DNA from: Alsobacter metallidurans
GTDB taxonomy: Bacteria; Pseudomonadota; Alphaproteobacteria; Rhizobiales; Beijerinckiaceae
Assembly: GCF_014636935.1 (NCBI RefSeq)
Contig: NZ_BMES01000002.1
Coordinates: 1,795,148-1,859,147, forward strand
DNA length: 64,000 nt
Direction of reading: 5' to 3'
The notes under the pieces are model-generated. The model saw only the letters and a program-made list of their open reading frames with translations, was not told the origin of the DNA and ran no database searches. Below, piece by piece: positions 8,212 through 17,776 of the stretch (positions are counted from its first letter, which is position 1; each line of letters starts with the position of its first letter). The position numbers and the translations under genes were made by a program.

Positions 8212-9987
8212 GTGCTGGTGTATGGGGACGTGGTTCGACGGGTCGCCCCCGCGGCCGAGTGGGCCGAACTCGGGCGCGCGTGGGCGCAGGCCCGCGCGGC
8301 CGGACCAGGGCTGCCGCGCCACTCCGCCCTCGTTCAGGCCTTCATCGCAACGGCCGAACTCGCGCAGGGCGTCGCGGACGCCGAGGCGCAGGCCAGCGGG
8401 CTCGACCAGCCCGGCAAGGCCACCACGACGGTCATGAACCATTTGCGCCAAATGGCCGCCGAGGTGCTGAGCTCCTGGACGAACGGTTTCGCGGGCGATC
8501 CCGGCCCCGAGCGTCCGTGGCCGCCCCTCCACGCCGAAACGATCCCTTCCGAGGTGACGTGCAAGCGTGGCGAGGGCTACGCCTATTACGCTCTGTACCC
8601 GGAAGCGTTCGGCGCCGCCGCCCGCGCCTTGCAAGGCGGGCATGGCCTGCGCGTGATCGGGCTGCGCAGCATCGGCACAGGCCTCGCCGCCATGGTGGCG
8701 GCCGGCGCCAAAGTCGGGACGCCGCTAACGCTGCGGCCGCAGGGCGACCCCTTTGGGCGAGCCGTTGAGCCGGGACCGGACACCGCCGCGAATTTGCTCG
8801 CCGACCCTGATGCGCAATTCGCGATTGTCGACGAAGGTCCAGGCCTGTCCGGCAGCTCCTTCGCAGGCGCGGCGCGCTGGCTGGAGAGCCGGGGCGTCGC
8901 GCGGGGCCGGATCCACCTGTTTCCCAGCCATGCCGGCGAACCCGGCGCGGCGGTGCCCGCGGAGCGTCGGGACTGGTGGCGCACAGCGCGAAAACACTGC
9001 GTGACCTTCGACGAGCTCGTACGCGCCCCATCCAGCCCCGATCACCGGCTCGAACGCTGGATTGCGGGGGTGGTCGGCTCGCCCGAGGGGCCGTTGGAGG
9101 ATCTCTCCGGCGGCCGCTGGCGCGAAACTCTGGCGTCCGCTGACTGGCCTGCCGTGAATGCGTGGCAGGAGCGGCTGAAGTACCGCGTTCGCGCCGGCGG
9201 CCGATCCTGGCTCGCCAAGTTCAGCGGCGTCGACGCGCTTGGCGCTGCGGCGCTTCCGCGCGCGCGAACGCTTGCCGGGATGGGTTTTTGTCCGGAGCCC
9301 GCCGGCTGGGCCCATGGCTTCCTGATCGAGCGTTGGCGCGACGATGCTCGCATCCTGCAACCCGCCGAGGCGCATGACCAGGCGTTCGACCGGCGGCTGG
9401 CGTCATATCTCGGTTTCCGCGCGCGCATGTTCCCCGCGCCAACCGCCGGCGCATCGCTGGAACAGCTCGCCCACATGCTGGAGATCAACGCCATCGAGGC
9501 GCTCGGTCCCGACGCCAACAGCGCCGTGGAGTCATACCGCCGTGGCGCCGCAGCGCTGCAACGCCATGTGCGGCCCGTTGTGACGGACAACCGGCTGCAT
9601 GCCCATGAGTGGATCGTGACCCGCGATGGCTCTGTGCTGAAGACGGATGCGATTGATCATGCCTTCGCGCACGATCTCGTCGGCTGTCAGGACATTGCGT
9701 GGGACGTCGCAGGAGCCGGCGTGGAGTTTGCGCTTAGCCCCGACGCCGTGGCTCGGCTCCGCGCGGAGGTAGCCGCCGCGGCCGAGCACGATGTCTCGCC
9801 CGATCTCGTCCGCTTCCTCACGCCCTGTTACGCCGCGTTCCAGCTTGGCTGGTGGAGCATGGCGGCCAACGCTCATGGGGGCTGGCCGGACGAGCAGCGG
9901 CGGCTGCAAGCGGCTGCAGCCCGTTACAGGGACGCGCTTGCGACCCTCCTGCTCACCAGCGGCGAGCGGACAGGAAGTGGCCGCTAG
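8212..9987 (+). CDS. Phosphoribosyltransferase-like / kinase-like fusion protein of unknown function
   Basis: A 591-residue protein I do not recognise as a named family. An N-terminal helical region (1-110) is followed by a phosphoribosyltransferase-like domain (about 110-250) with a PRPP-loop-like sequence VDEGPGLSGSS at 206-216. The C-terminal half (about 320-590) resembles aminoglycoside-phosphotransferase-type kinases: a possible ATP lysine in GGRSWLAKF, a catalytic-loop-like LHAHEW (462-467), DAIDH (479-483) and CQDIAWDVAG. The usual HGDxHxxN loop is replaced. The GTG at 8212 has GGAGG 6 bp upstream; a GTG at 8176 lacks one. It lies alone between the ilvE terminator and convergent MaoC genes. 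Domain calls are by eye. Confidence 0.7.
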   Translation: MLVYGDVVRRVAPAAEWAELGRAWAQARAAGPGLPRHSALVQAFIATAELAQGVADAEAQASGLDQPGKATTTVMNHLRQMAAEVLSSWTNGFAGDPGPERPWPPLHAETIPSEVTCKRGEGYAYYALYPEAFGAAARALQGGHGLRVIGLRSIGTGLAAMVAAGAKVGTPLTLRPQGDPFGRAVEPGPDTAANLLADPDAQFAIVDEGPGLSGSSFAGAARWLESRGVARGRIHLFPSHAGEPGAAVPAERRDWWRTARKHCVTFDELVRAPSSPDHRLERWIAGVVGSPEGPLEDLSGGRWRETLASADWPAVNAWQERLKYRVRAGGRSWLAKFSGVDALGAAALPRARTLAGMGFCPEPAGWAHGFLIERWRDDARILQPAEAHDQAFDRRLASYLGFRARMFPAPTAGASLEQLAHMLEINAIEALGPDANSAVESYRRGAAALQRHVRPVVTDNRLHAHEWIVTRDGSVLKTDAIDHAFAHDLVGCQDIAWDVAGAGVEFALSPDAVARLRAEVAAAAEHDVSPDLVRFLTPCYAAFQLGWWSMAANAHGGWPDEQRRLQAAAARYRDALATLLLTSGERTGSGR

Positions 9988-9991
9988 ACCT

Positions 9992-10492
9992 TCAGCCTTG
10001 AGGCCGCCGCTCCCAGAACGCGATGCCGATAAATTCCATTACGCGCTGGCCATTCTGGTTGGTTCCGCCGTTCAGGTGCTGCACAAGCCCCCATCCCGGG
10101 CGTGAGGCAGTCGGGCGCGCCTCAAGGAGCGTCGAATCGTAAGAGATGGTGTCGCCCGCATAGACCGGCTTGAGCCACTTCAACTCCCGAAAACCGGGTG
10201 ACGGCCCAAAGCCCGGGATCGGCAGCCCGGCAGCGCGCAACTCTTCGTTGATCCGCTTTTGCGCGGCGATGCGCAGGCGCATCCAGATGCCGACCGTCTG
10301 CCAGCCCGAAGCGCAAAGCCCGCCGAAATGGCTCGCCTTGGCGGCTTCCTCGTCCATATGGAAGGGCTGCGGGTCATACGCGGCCGCGAACGTCTTGATC
10401 TCATCGGCCGTAAACGTGTGCGAGCCCAGCGCCTCGCGCGCGCCAATTACGAGGTCTTCAAGCCAAACCGGCTTGGCGGTTGCGGCGCTCAT
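9992..10492 (-). CDS. MaoC-family dehydratase
   Basis: A 166-residue hot-dog-fold protein with the MaoC hydratase signature AAAYDPQPFHMDEEAA, containing the catalytic Asp and His, and the glycine-rich GLCASGWQT. Such enzymes hydrate or dehydrate enoyl-CoA thioesters. The second gene of a pair: its start overlaps the stop of the paralogous upstream MaoC gene by 4 bp. The two may form a heterodimer, as some MaoC pairs do, or act on related substrates. The substrate cannot be told from sequence. It is convergent with the fusion gene, 4 bp away. Confidence 0.88.
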   Translation of the reverse strand: MSAATAKPVWLEDLVIGAREALGSHTFTADEIKTFAAAYDPQPFHMDEEAAKASHFGGLCASGWQTVGIWMRLRIAAQKRINEELRAAGLPIPGFGPSPGFRELKWLKPVYAGDTISYDSTLLEARPTASRPGWGLVQHLNGGTNQNGQRVMEFIGIAFWERRPQG

Positions 10493-10944
10493 GCGGCCTC
10501 CGGGCGGCTGACGCCAAAGATGATGCTGTTGGTCTGCTCCAGCACGACGTCACCTGATTGGTTCAGCACCTCGAACCGGAACCGCACATAGCCCCGGTCG
10601 CCGCGGCTGGAAGGCCGCTTGTCGAGCACGGTCTGCCTGATGCTGAGCATGTCGCCAGGCCGCACCGGCCGCTTCCATTTCACCTCATCGATGCCCCCCG
10701 CCCCCATGCCGGTCGAATCCGCCAGCACGTTGTCGTAGAGCATGCGCATCAGCATCGAGCACGTGTGCCACCCCGAAGAGCCGATCCCGCCGAGCAGGGT
10801 GCCGGCCGCCGCCGCCTCGTCGAGATGCATCGGCTGGGGATCGTACTGGCTCGCGAACGCGATGATCTCCTCGCGGGTCACCGGATAGGACCCGTAGGTG
10901 GTCACGGCGCCAGGCTCGAAGCTGTCGTAGGTAAGGCGGGGCAT
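10489..10944 (-). CDS. MaoC-family dehydratase (first of pair)
   Basis: 151 residues; MaoC signature ASQYDPQPMHLDEAAA near residue 32 with Asp and His, and GGIGSSGWHT. It is clearly paralogous to its downstream partner. The ATG at 10944 has GGAGG 5 bp upstream; the frame stays open further upstream into repeat-like sequence without a credible start. Probably promoter-proximal in a two-gene operon. Confidence 0.88.
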   Translation of the reverse strand: MPRLTYDSFEPGAVTTYGSYPVTREEIIAFASQYDPQPMHLDEAAAAGTLLGGIGSSGWHTCSMLMRMLYDNVLADSTGMGAGGIDEVKWKRPVRPGDMLSIRQTVLDKRPSSRGDRGYVRFRFEVLNQSGDVVLEQTNSIIFGVSRPEAA

Positions 10945-11044
10945 CGATCCTCCGTGGCGGGCTCTTGGGGCCGTTGGCCTAGCGGAGAAAATGCCGGAGC
11001 CCGGCCATTGGCACAAGCTGCGTTGGCGCAAGGGAGCCGCGCAA

Positions 11045-11088
11045 CTCTCTCCCGCGCAGGCGGGGAGAGATGTCGGCGCGAGCCGACA
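11045..11088. repeat. Tandem palindromic (REP-like) intergenic element
   Basis: Two adjacent hairpins in the 254-bp gap between the MaoC pair and ychF. The first pairs TCTCTCCCGC with GCGGGGAGAGA. The second is a perfect 7-bp stem, TGTCGGC with GCCGACA, around a GCGA tetraloop (11071-11088). Further CTC/GAG-rich sequence continues to about 11190. Elements built from such CTCTCCC/GGGAGAG halves are scattered between genes in many Rhizobiales. Only one copy lies in this window. Confidence 0.5.
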
Positions 11089-11198
11089 GATGGCGCCGAG
11101 GCAAATATCATCCTCCGGCGTTTTGCGGCGGGGCGGCCGCCTCACCCCGCCCTCCCTCGCTTCACGGGAGAGGGTTGCGCCTCACCCGTTCGGAAGCC

Positions 11199-12296
11199 TC
11201 AGTTCGCGAACCGGAAATGCAGCACGTCGCCATCGGCCACGACGTACTCCTTGCCTTCCAGCCGGAACTTGCCGGCGTCGCGCGCTCCGGCTTCGCCCTT
11301 GTTGGCCACGTAGTCCGGATACGCGATGGTCTCGGCCCGGATGAAGCCCTTCTCGAAGTCGGTGTGGATCACGCCCGCCGCCGCCGGGGCCTTGGTGCCC
11401 TTGGTGATGGTCCAGGCGCGCGCCTCCTTGGGGCCCACCGTGAAATAGGTCAGCAGGTGCAGGAGATCGTAGCCGGCGCGGATCACGCGATTGAGGCCGG
11501 GCTCGTCGAGGCCCACGGCCTCCAGGTATTCCTTCATGTCCTCGGGGGCCAGCACCGCGATCTCGCTCTCGATCTTGGCCGACACCACGACCGCCACGGC
11601 GCCCTCCTCCTTGGCGCGCGCGAACACCTTTTCAGAAAACGCGTTGCCGTCATGGGCGGCGGCTTCCTCGACGTTGCACACGTAGAGAACCGGCTTGGCG
11701 GTGAGCAGGTTCAGCATACCGAAGGTGCGCTCTTCCTCTGCCCGACGCTCCACCAGGCGGGCCGGCTTGCCGTCCTGCAGCAGCTTGAGGCAGCGCTGCA
11801 CGATATCGAGCTGCTCCTTGCTTTCCTTGTCGCCGCCCCGGGCTTTCTTCTCCAGCGCGACCACGCGCTTTTCCAGGCTCTCGAGATCAGCCAGCATCAG
11901 CTCGGTCTCGATGGTCTCGATGTCGGCGAGCGGGTCAACCTTGCCTTCCACGTGGGTAATGTCGCCGTCCTCGAAGCAGCGCACCACATGCGCGATGGCG
12001 TCGACCTCACGGATGTTGGCCAGGAACTGGTTGCCCAGCCCCTCGCCCTTGGACGCGCCGCGCACGATGCCGGCGATGTCCACGAAGGTGATGCGCGTCG
12101 GGATGATCTGCGCTGAGCCCGCGATCGCCGCAAGCGTGTCGAGCCGCGGGTCCGGCACCGCCACGTCGCCCACGTTCGGCTCGATGGTGCAGAACGGATA
12201 ATTCGCCGCCTGCGCGGCTGCGGTCTGCGTCAGCGCGTTGAAGAGGGTCGACTTGCCGACGTTCGGCAGGCCGACGATGCCGCATTTGAAGCCCAT
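11199..12296 (-). CDS. ychF: YchF/OLA1-family ATPase
   Basis: 365 residues, full length. The P-loop is GLPNVGKS (9-16) and switch II is VDIAGIVRGA. NxxE replaces the GTPase NKxD specificity motif, which is why the family prefers ATP. The C-terminal TGS-like domain ends in EGKEYVVADGDVLHFRF. YchF binds ribosomes and is linked to stress and redox responses. It lies next to pth, the arrangement seen in many bacteria including E. coli. About 80 bp separate it from pth, so co-transcription is likely. Confidence 0.97.
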   Translation of the reverse strand: MGFKCGIVGLPNVGKSTLFNALTQTAAAQAANYPFCTIEPNVGDVAVPDPRLDTLAAIAGSAQIIPTRITFVDIAGIVRGASKGEGLGNQFLANIREVDAIAHVVRCFEDGDITHVEGKVDPLADIETIETELMLADLESLEKRVVALEKKARGGDKESKEQLDIVQRCLKLLQDGKPARLVERRAEEERTFGMLNLLTAKPVLYVCNVEEAAAHDGNAFSEKVFARAKEEGAVAVVVSAKIESEIAVLAPEDMKEYLEAVGLDEPGLNRVIRAGYDLLHLLTYFTVGPKEARAWTITKGTKAPAAAGVIHTDFEKGFIRAETIAYPDYVANKGEAGARDAGKFRLEGKEYVVADGDVLHFRFAN

Positions 12297-12374
12297 GGTG
12301 GTCCGGTCCGTTCGGGGTCGCGATGGTGACCCGCGTTGTGGGTGGGAAGTGTCCGAAAAGCAAGCCAGCCCGGC

Positions 12375-12983
12375 TCAATCCCGGTCCTTGATCCCCTTCA
12401 CGTCGCCCCAGCCGCGGCCTTCCATGGCGAGATGGATCTTGTTCTGGAAGGCCGGGTCCTCGCCAGAGGCCAGCAACTCGGCGTTGTCCGCGCAGGCGTT
12501 GCAGAGATCCTGCACCCAGTCGCGCTCCGTTTTGGCGAAGTCGCTCAGCACATAGGCGTGCACCAGCGCCTTGTCGCCCGGGTGGCCGATGCCCATGCGG
12601 ATGCGGCGGTAGTCATTGCCGCATAGCGCCGTGATGGACCGAAGGCCATTGTGGCCGGCGTTGCCGCCGCCGAGCTTCACCCGCAGCTTGGACGGCGCGA
12701 GATCGAGCTCGTCGTGGAACACCACCACGTCCTTCAGCGCGATCTTGAAGAAGCGCAGGGCCTCGCCTACCGCGCGGCCGCTCTCGTTCATGAAGGTTTC
12801 GGGCTTCAGCAGCACCACGCGCTCGCCCCCGATCGTGGCCTCCGTGGCCTCTCCCTGGAAGCGCCGGCGCCATGGCGCGGCCTTGTGGCGGCGCGCGATT
12901 GCGTCCACGGCCATGAAGCCGATGTTGTGCCGGTTGCCCGCATAGCGCGAGCCCGGATTGCCGAGGCCGACGAAAAGCAGCAT
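12375..12983 (-). CDS. pth: Peptidyl-tRNA hydrolase
   Basis: Frees tRNA from peptidyl-tRNA that has dropped off the ribosome. 202 residues. The N-terminal GLGNPG is followed by the catalytic His19 (GNRHNIGFM); the catalytic Asp lies in FHDELDL and the motif [12 protein letters not shown] is intact. It sits between rplY and ychF, the usual rplY-pth-ychF order. A terminator hairpin between rplY and pth suggests partial separation of the two transcripts. Confidence 0.97.
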   Translation of the reverse strand: MLLFVGLGNPGSRYAGNRHNIGFMAVDAIARRHKAAPWRRRFQGEATEATIGGERVVLLKPETFMNESGRAVGEALRFFKIALKDVVVFHDELDLAPSKLRVKLGGGNAGHNGLRSITALCGNDYRRIRMGIGHPGDKALVHAYVLSDFAKTERDWVQDLCNACADNAELLASGEDPAFQNKIHLAMEGRGWGDVKGIKDRD

Positions 12984-13013
12984 GGATCACCCGCGCGGGA
13001 CGTGCCCGCCTAA

Positions 13014-13042
13014 CGAAAACGGCCGGGCGCAAGGCCCGGCCG
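13014..13042 (-). terminator. Terminator after rplY
   Basis: On the minus strand a perfect 9-bp GC stem (CGGCCGGGC with its complement, 13020-13042) and a CTTGC loop are followed by TTTTCGTT. It lies 27 bp after the rplY stop and 36 bp before the pth start, so it would end or attenuate transcription from rplY into pth. Confidence 0.75.
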
Positions 13043-13069
13043 CAGAACGGAACGGCCGAAGCCGTCCGC

Positions 13070-13729
13070 TTACTTCTTGGCCGCGGGCTTACCGGCGGCT
13101 GCGGCCGAAGCTGCGGCAGCGGCAGCGGCGGCGGCGTCATCGGCGTCGGCCTCCTTGAGGCCGGACGGAGCCACGATGGTCGCAACCGTGAAGTCACGGT
13201 CGTTGATCACCGGGCGGCAGTTGTCCGGCAGCTTGATCGCCGAAATATGGAGGCTGTCGCCGATCTCGAGACCGGTGAGGTCGGCTTCGAGCGAAGCCGG
13301 GATGTTATCGGCCGGAACGAACAGTTCGACTGTATGCCGAACGACGTTCATGGTGCCGCCGCGCTTCAGGCCAGGCGACGCTTCGCTGTTCGAGAAGTGC
13401 ACCGGCACGTCGACGCGGATCTGCTGGCCCTGGCGCAGGCGGAGGAAGTCGACATGCATGACGCGGTCCGTGACCGGGTCGAGCTGGTAGTCGCGCGGGA
13501 GCACGCGGCTCTTCTCGCCGTCGACGTCGATGTCGAACTGCGTGGTCAGGAAGTGACCGGCGAAGATCAGCTGGCTGGCGATCTTCTGGTCGAGCGAAAT
13601 GGAGACGGGCGCATCGCCGCCGCCGTAGATCACGGCGGGAATCTGGCCCTGACGACGAACGGCGCGTGCGGCCCCCTTGCCGCCCTGAACGCGCTTGGCA
13701 GCCGTCAGCTGCTTCACGGAAGTGGACAT
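13070..13729 (-). CDS. rplY: 50S ribosomal protein L25 (Ctc form)
   Basis: 219 residues, the long Ctc-type L25. The N-terminal 5S-rRNA-binding domain contains [20 protein letters not shown], and the TL5/Ctc C-terminal beta domain follows from about residue 100. The last 30 residues are an Ala/Lys-rich tail (ending KPAAKK). L25 binds 5S rRNA in the central protuberance. First gene of rplY-pth-ychF, with its own terminator downstream. Confidence 0.96.
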   Translation of the reverse strand: MSTSVKQLTAAKRVQGGKGAARAVRRQGQIPAVIYGGGDAPVSISLDQKIASQLIFAGHFLTTQFDIDVDGEKSRVLPRDYQLDPVTDRVMHVDFLRLRQGQQIRVDVPVHFSNSEASPGLKRGGTMNVVRHTVELFVPADNIPASLEADLTGLEIGDSLHISAIKLPDNCRPVINDRDFTVATIVAPSGLKEADADDAAAAAAAAASAAAAGKPAAKK

Positions 13730-13924
13730 TGGATCGATCCTTCATGACGAAGGGCCGCATCGCGGCGGCCCAAGCTCTCGCGTCCGTGCCTCCAGGGGTG
13801 TCTGGCGGACGCGTGCGCGCTATAGCGGAAAAGCCCGCCAGCGGCAAGGCGGAGCAGGCCGAGACGCCCAGGCAAAGTCGCGGTGAACACCGAATTAATG
13901 CGCGAGCGCCCAGGCTGGAAGCGC

Positions 13925-14869
<945 letters not shown>

Positions 14870-15029
14870 CCGGCAGGCTCCGTTCTGGTCCGCTGATGCG
14901 CTTGCACGCTACCGGACTCCACCGAGACCCGGCCTTATGGGCGGGCTCTTAGCAGTCCGCTGCGTTGCAAACAATATGACGCGCGCGCGACGGACGCTGA
15001 AAGGCGTGGACGGGGCCAAATGAAGTCGC

Positions 15030-15569
15030 TTATTCGCCCGCCGCGAAACCGAGCGCCTTCGCGGGCTCCAGCGACGCCGTCGCGGGCCCAGCCCCGGGCG
15101 TCTGGCCTGCCAGAAAAGCCGCGACCTGGTTCATGCTTTGCGAGGTCGCCTTGGCGATCTGCGTCTCGCCGATCCGCGACCAGGGATCGTCGCCCTGCCC
15201 CTTCGCGACCGTCGTGGTTGTGACCCGCTGCTGGCGCTTATTGGCGGCGTCGAACACGTCCCACACCACCGCTAACGTGGTGTCGCCGGTTTCGGTCGGG
15301 TAGGCGGTGAGGTAGCCCTTGAGCCGGTAACGAGGCTGAGCCTGACTGTCGACGAGTTCGATCCGGCGGGCGGTGGCCTGGGTGCTGATTTCGGCCGACA
15401 CACGAGTCTTGACCGCCTCAGGCGCGCCCTCAAGCGTGTCGAGCGCGACGGGCACGCCCGGCGCCTCGTAGCGGGCCGTGGGGCCGTCTGTCGCCTGGCA
15501 GCCGGCCAGCGAGCAAGCCAGAGCGGCCGCAGCCGCCCATCCGAGGAACCCCGATAGCCTCGTGCTCAT
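15030..15569 (-). CDS. Putative lipoprotein
   Basis: 179 residues. The signal peptide ends in the lipobox LAGC (Cys at residue 24), so the mature protein should be lipid-anchored and a substrate for Lgt. The mature part has a beta-rich core (YRLKGYLTAYPTETGDTTLAVVWDVFD in two pieces: YRLKGYLTAYPTE and TTLAVVWDVFDAA) and an Ala/Gly-rich C-terminus. Similar lipoproteins of unknown function occur in Rhizobiales. It is a single gene between prs and the M24 hydrolase. Confidence 0.7.
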   Translation of the reverse strand: MSTRLSGFLGWAAAAALACSLAGCQATDGPTARYEAPGVPVALDTLEGAPEAVKTRVSAEISTQATARRIELVDSQAQPRYRLKGYLTAYPTETGDTTLAVVWDVFDAANKRQQRVTTTTVAKGQGDDPWSRIGETQIAKATSQSMNQVAAFLAGQTPGAGPATASLEPAKALGFAAGE

Positions 15570-15616
15570 GACCCCTCCCGGCCGGCTTCGCGCGGCTCGT
15601 TAGGAATCGTTTAACC

Positions 15617-16765
15617 CTATCGCAGCTGAAGGTCCAGATCTCCGCAGTTGAGGGCTTCCGCCCCGCCCTGGCCGACCAGATAGGTTCGGCCGAGGCACAT
15701 CGCCGTCTCGGTCGCCGAATCCATCAGGATCATGTGGGCGAACAGCACCATTCCGGGTTCGATTACCCAATCATTGTGGGCGTAGAACATCGGCCAATCC
15801 ATCCAGGATGGTGTGAATTTCGCCCCGAGCGAGTAGCCGCAGGCGTTCAGCCGATGCGACGCCAGCCCGTGCGTGTCGAAGACGTCGCAATGCGCCTTGA
15901 ACACGTCGCCGGCCGTCGCGCCCGGCTTCATGGCGGCCTCGCAGGCCAGCAACGCCTCGCGGGCGGCCGCATGGTAGGACACGTGCAGCGGCCTTGGCTC
16001 GCCCACCACCACGGTGCGCATCGCCGCCACGTGGTAGTGACGAAAGGCGCCGGCGAACTCGAGCGTGATCTGGTCCTGCGCATCCAGCCTGCGGCGGCCG
16101 GACTTGTAGCGGCACAGCAGCGCGTCGCGCCCTGAGCCGATGATGAATTCGTTGCCGGGGTAATCGCCCCCGCCTGCGAAGACGGCGGCGTGCTGGGCCG
16201 CCAGGATCTCGCCCTCGTCAGCGCCGGCCGAGATGGCGTCCAGCGCCGCCCGGTCGGCAGCGTCGCACAGGGAGGCGGCGCTGCGCACATAGGCGATCTC
16301 GGCCGGCGACTTCACCGCGCGCAGGCGTGGCATGACGTCCGAGATGTCGGAGAGGTCGGCTGTTCCGGCGAGCGCGGCCTCCAGCTTGCGGCCGCTGGCG
16401 TGCGTCAGCCCGTAGCTGTCGAACTCGACGCCGATCCGCCGGCCTGCACCAAGGTCGCGCAACAGCGCGCGCGTCGCCCCGGCCGGGTCCGCCTCGCGCC
16501 CGTCGCGCCAGACACGGATGTCCTGGAGCGTGGACGTATGCTGCGCCTGCCGCAGATCGGCCGAGCGCGTCAGCAGCGCCATGCGGCCGTCCGCGCCGAC
16601 ATAGAGGCACTGGTAGAAGCAAAACCCAAACGTGTCGTAGCCTGTGAGCCAGAACATGCTCTCCTGGGCGAACAGCAGCGCGCCATCCAGCTTGCGGTCG
16701 GCCAGAACGCCCAGGAAGCGGCGCTTGCGCGCCTCGAATTCGTCAGCTGTGAAATGAAGCGCCAT
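15617..16765 (-). CDS. M24-fold hydrolase, creatinase/ectoine-hydrolase-like, metal ligands replaced
   Basis: 382 residues with a creatinase-type N-terminal domain (1-150) and a pita-bread C-terminal domain. At the sites where M24 aminopeptidases bind metal, the first Asp is Glu236 and the second, 11 residues on, is Ala247. The His of the GH motif is Tyr311, and His344 stands near a Glu site. This fits the metal-free branch (creatinase, ectoine hydrolase DoeA) better than Xaa-Pro peptidase. No ectoine or creatine genes lie nearby. The start ATG at 16765 begins MALHFTADEF, typical of the DoeA-like branch; longer frames would overlap petC. Confidence 0.8.
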   Translation of the reverse strand: MALHFTADEFEARKRRFLGVLADRKLDGALLFAQESMFWLTGYDTFGFCFYQCLYVGADGRMALLTRSADLRQAQHTSTLQDIRVWRDGREADPAGATRALLRDLGAGRRIGVEFDSYGLTHASGRKLEAALAGTADLSDISDVMPRLRAVKSPAEIAYVRSAASLCDAADRAALDAISAGADEGEILAAQHAAVFAGGGDYPGNEFIIGSGRDALLCRYKSGRRRLDAQDQITLEFAGAFRHYHVAAMRTVVVGEPRPLHVSYHAAAREALLACEAAMKPGATAGDVFKAHCDVFDTHGLASHRLNACGYSLGAKFTPSWMDWPMFYAHNDWVIEPGMVLFAHMILMDSATETAMCLGRTYLVGQGGAEALNCGDLDLQLR

Positions 16766-16831
16766 GGCGTCCTGCTTGAGCGGGGAGGCGGCATGCTGCA
16801 GCGGCGCGACCGTCGACGCAACGCCGCAACG

Positions 16832-16858
16832 AAAAAGGGCTCCGCGAACGGAGCCCTT
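16832..16858 (-). terminator. Terminator of petABC
   Basis: On the minus strand a perfect 10-bp stem (AAGGGCTCCG with CGGAGCCCTT), a TTCG tetraloop and a TTTTTC tail, 21 bp after the petC stop. It is a textbook intrinsic terminator and separates the bc1 operon from the M24 gene. Confidence 0.92.
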
Positions 16859-16878
16859 CTGAAAAACTTCCGGTTTCG

Positions 16879-17760
16879 TCAGTGCGAAACGGCGTGGCCT
16901 TCGACCTTGGACCAGATCTTCTTCTTGGTGAAGTAGAGCAGGCCCGCGAACACCAGCAGGAAGGAGAGGATGCGGAAGCCGATCTGCTTGCGCGCCTCGA
17001 GGTGCGGCTCGGCCGACCACATCATGAACGCAGAAACGTCCTTGGCGTACTGCGCCACCGTTTCGGGGGCCTGCGGCTTGCCGTCCGGACCCTTCGGGTA
17101 CTCCACCTGACCATCGCTCAGAGGCTTCGGCATCGAGATGATGTGGCCCGGGAAGTAGGTGTTGTAGTACTTGCCGGCCGGAACCTCGACGCCATGCGCA
17201 GGCTCTTCGTAGCCCAGCATCAAGGCCGTGATGTAGTCGACGCCCTGCTCCTGGAACTGCGTGAACATATCGAACACGAACCAGGGGAAACCGCGCTCAT
17301 ACGTGCGCGCCTTGGCGAGAACAGAGAAGTCCGGCGGGTAGGCGCCGCCGTTGGCCGCCTCGGCGGCCTGCCGGTTGGCGAAGGGCGGCGGGAAGCGGTC
17401 GGCCGGCCGTGCCGGGCGCTGGAACATCTCGCCCGAGTCGTTCGGGCCGTCCGTGACCTTGTACTCGGCCGCCAGCGCCTTGACCTGCGCCTCGGAAAAG
17501 TGCGGGCCGCCCTCCTCGGCGAGGTTGCGGAACGCAAGCAGGCGAACCGAATGGCAGTTGGCGCAAACCTCGCGGTACACCTTGAAGCCGCGCTGCAGCT
17601 GCGTGGCGTCGAAATGGCCGAACGGGCCCGAGAAAGTCCAGCTCTGGCGCGGCGGCACCGGCGTGCCCTCGGCCGCCAGGACGGCGCCCGAAGCGCCCAC
17701 CCCGAGAAGGGCCAGCGCGCCGGCGGCGAAGCGGAGCATCGTGTTTGTCTTCATCATCAT
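16879..17760 (-). CDS. petC: Cytochrome c1 of the bc1 complex
   Basis: 293 residues. A signal peptide (to about residue 30, cleaved near VLAAE) precedes the haem-binding CANCHS motif (about 68-73). The C-terminal membrane anchor lies near residues 263-283. Three consecutive in-frame ATGs start the frame; the third (17754) has the best spacing to GGGGA. It transfers electrons from the Rieske centre to soluble cytochrome c in the periplasm. In several rhizobia cytochrome b and c1 arise from one fused gene; here they are separate, 16 bp apart. Confidence 0.97.
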   Translation of the reverse strand: MMMKTNTMLRFAAGALALLGVGASGAVLAAEGTPVPPRQSWTFSGPFGHFDATQLQRGFKVYREVCANCHSVRLLAFRNLAEEGGPHFSEAQVKALAAEYKVTDGPNDSGEMFQRPARPADRFPPPFANRQAAEAANGGAYPPDFSVLAKARTYERGFPWFVFDMFTQFQEQGVDYITALMLGYEEPAHGVEVPAGKYYNTYFPGHIISMPKPLSDGQVEYPKGPDGKPQAPETVAQYAKDVSAFMMWSAEPHLEARKQIGFRILSFLLVFAGLLYFTKKKIWSKVEGHAVSH

Positions 17761-17776
17761 GATCCCCGAAACCCGC

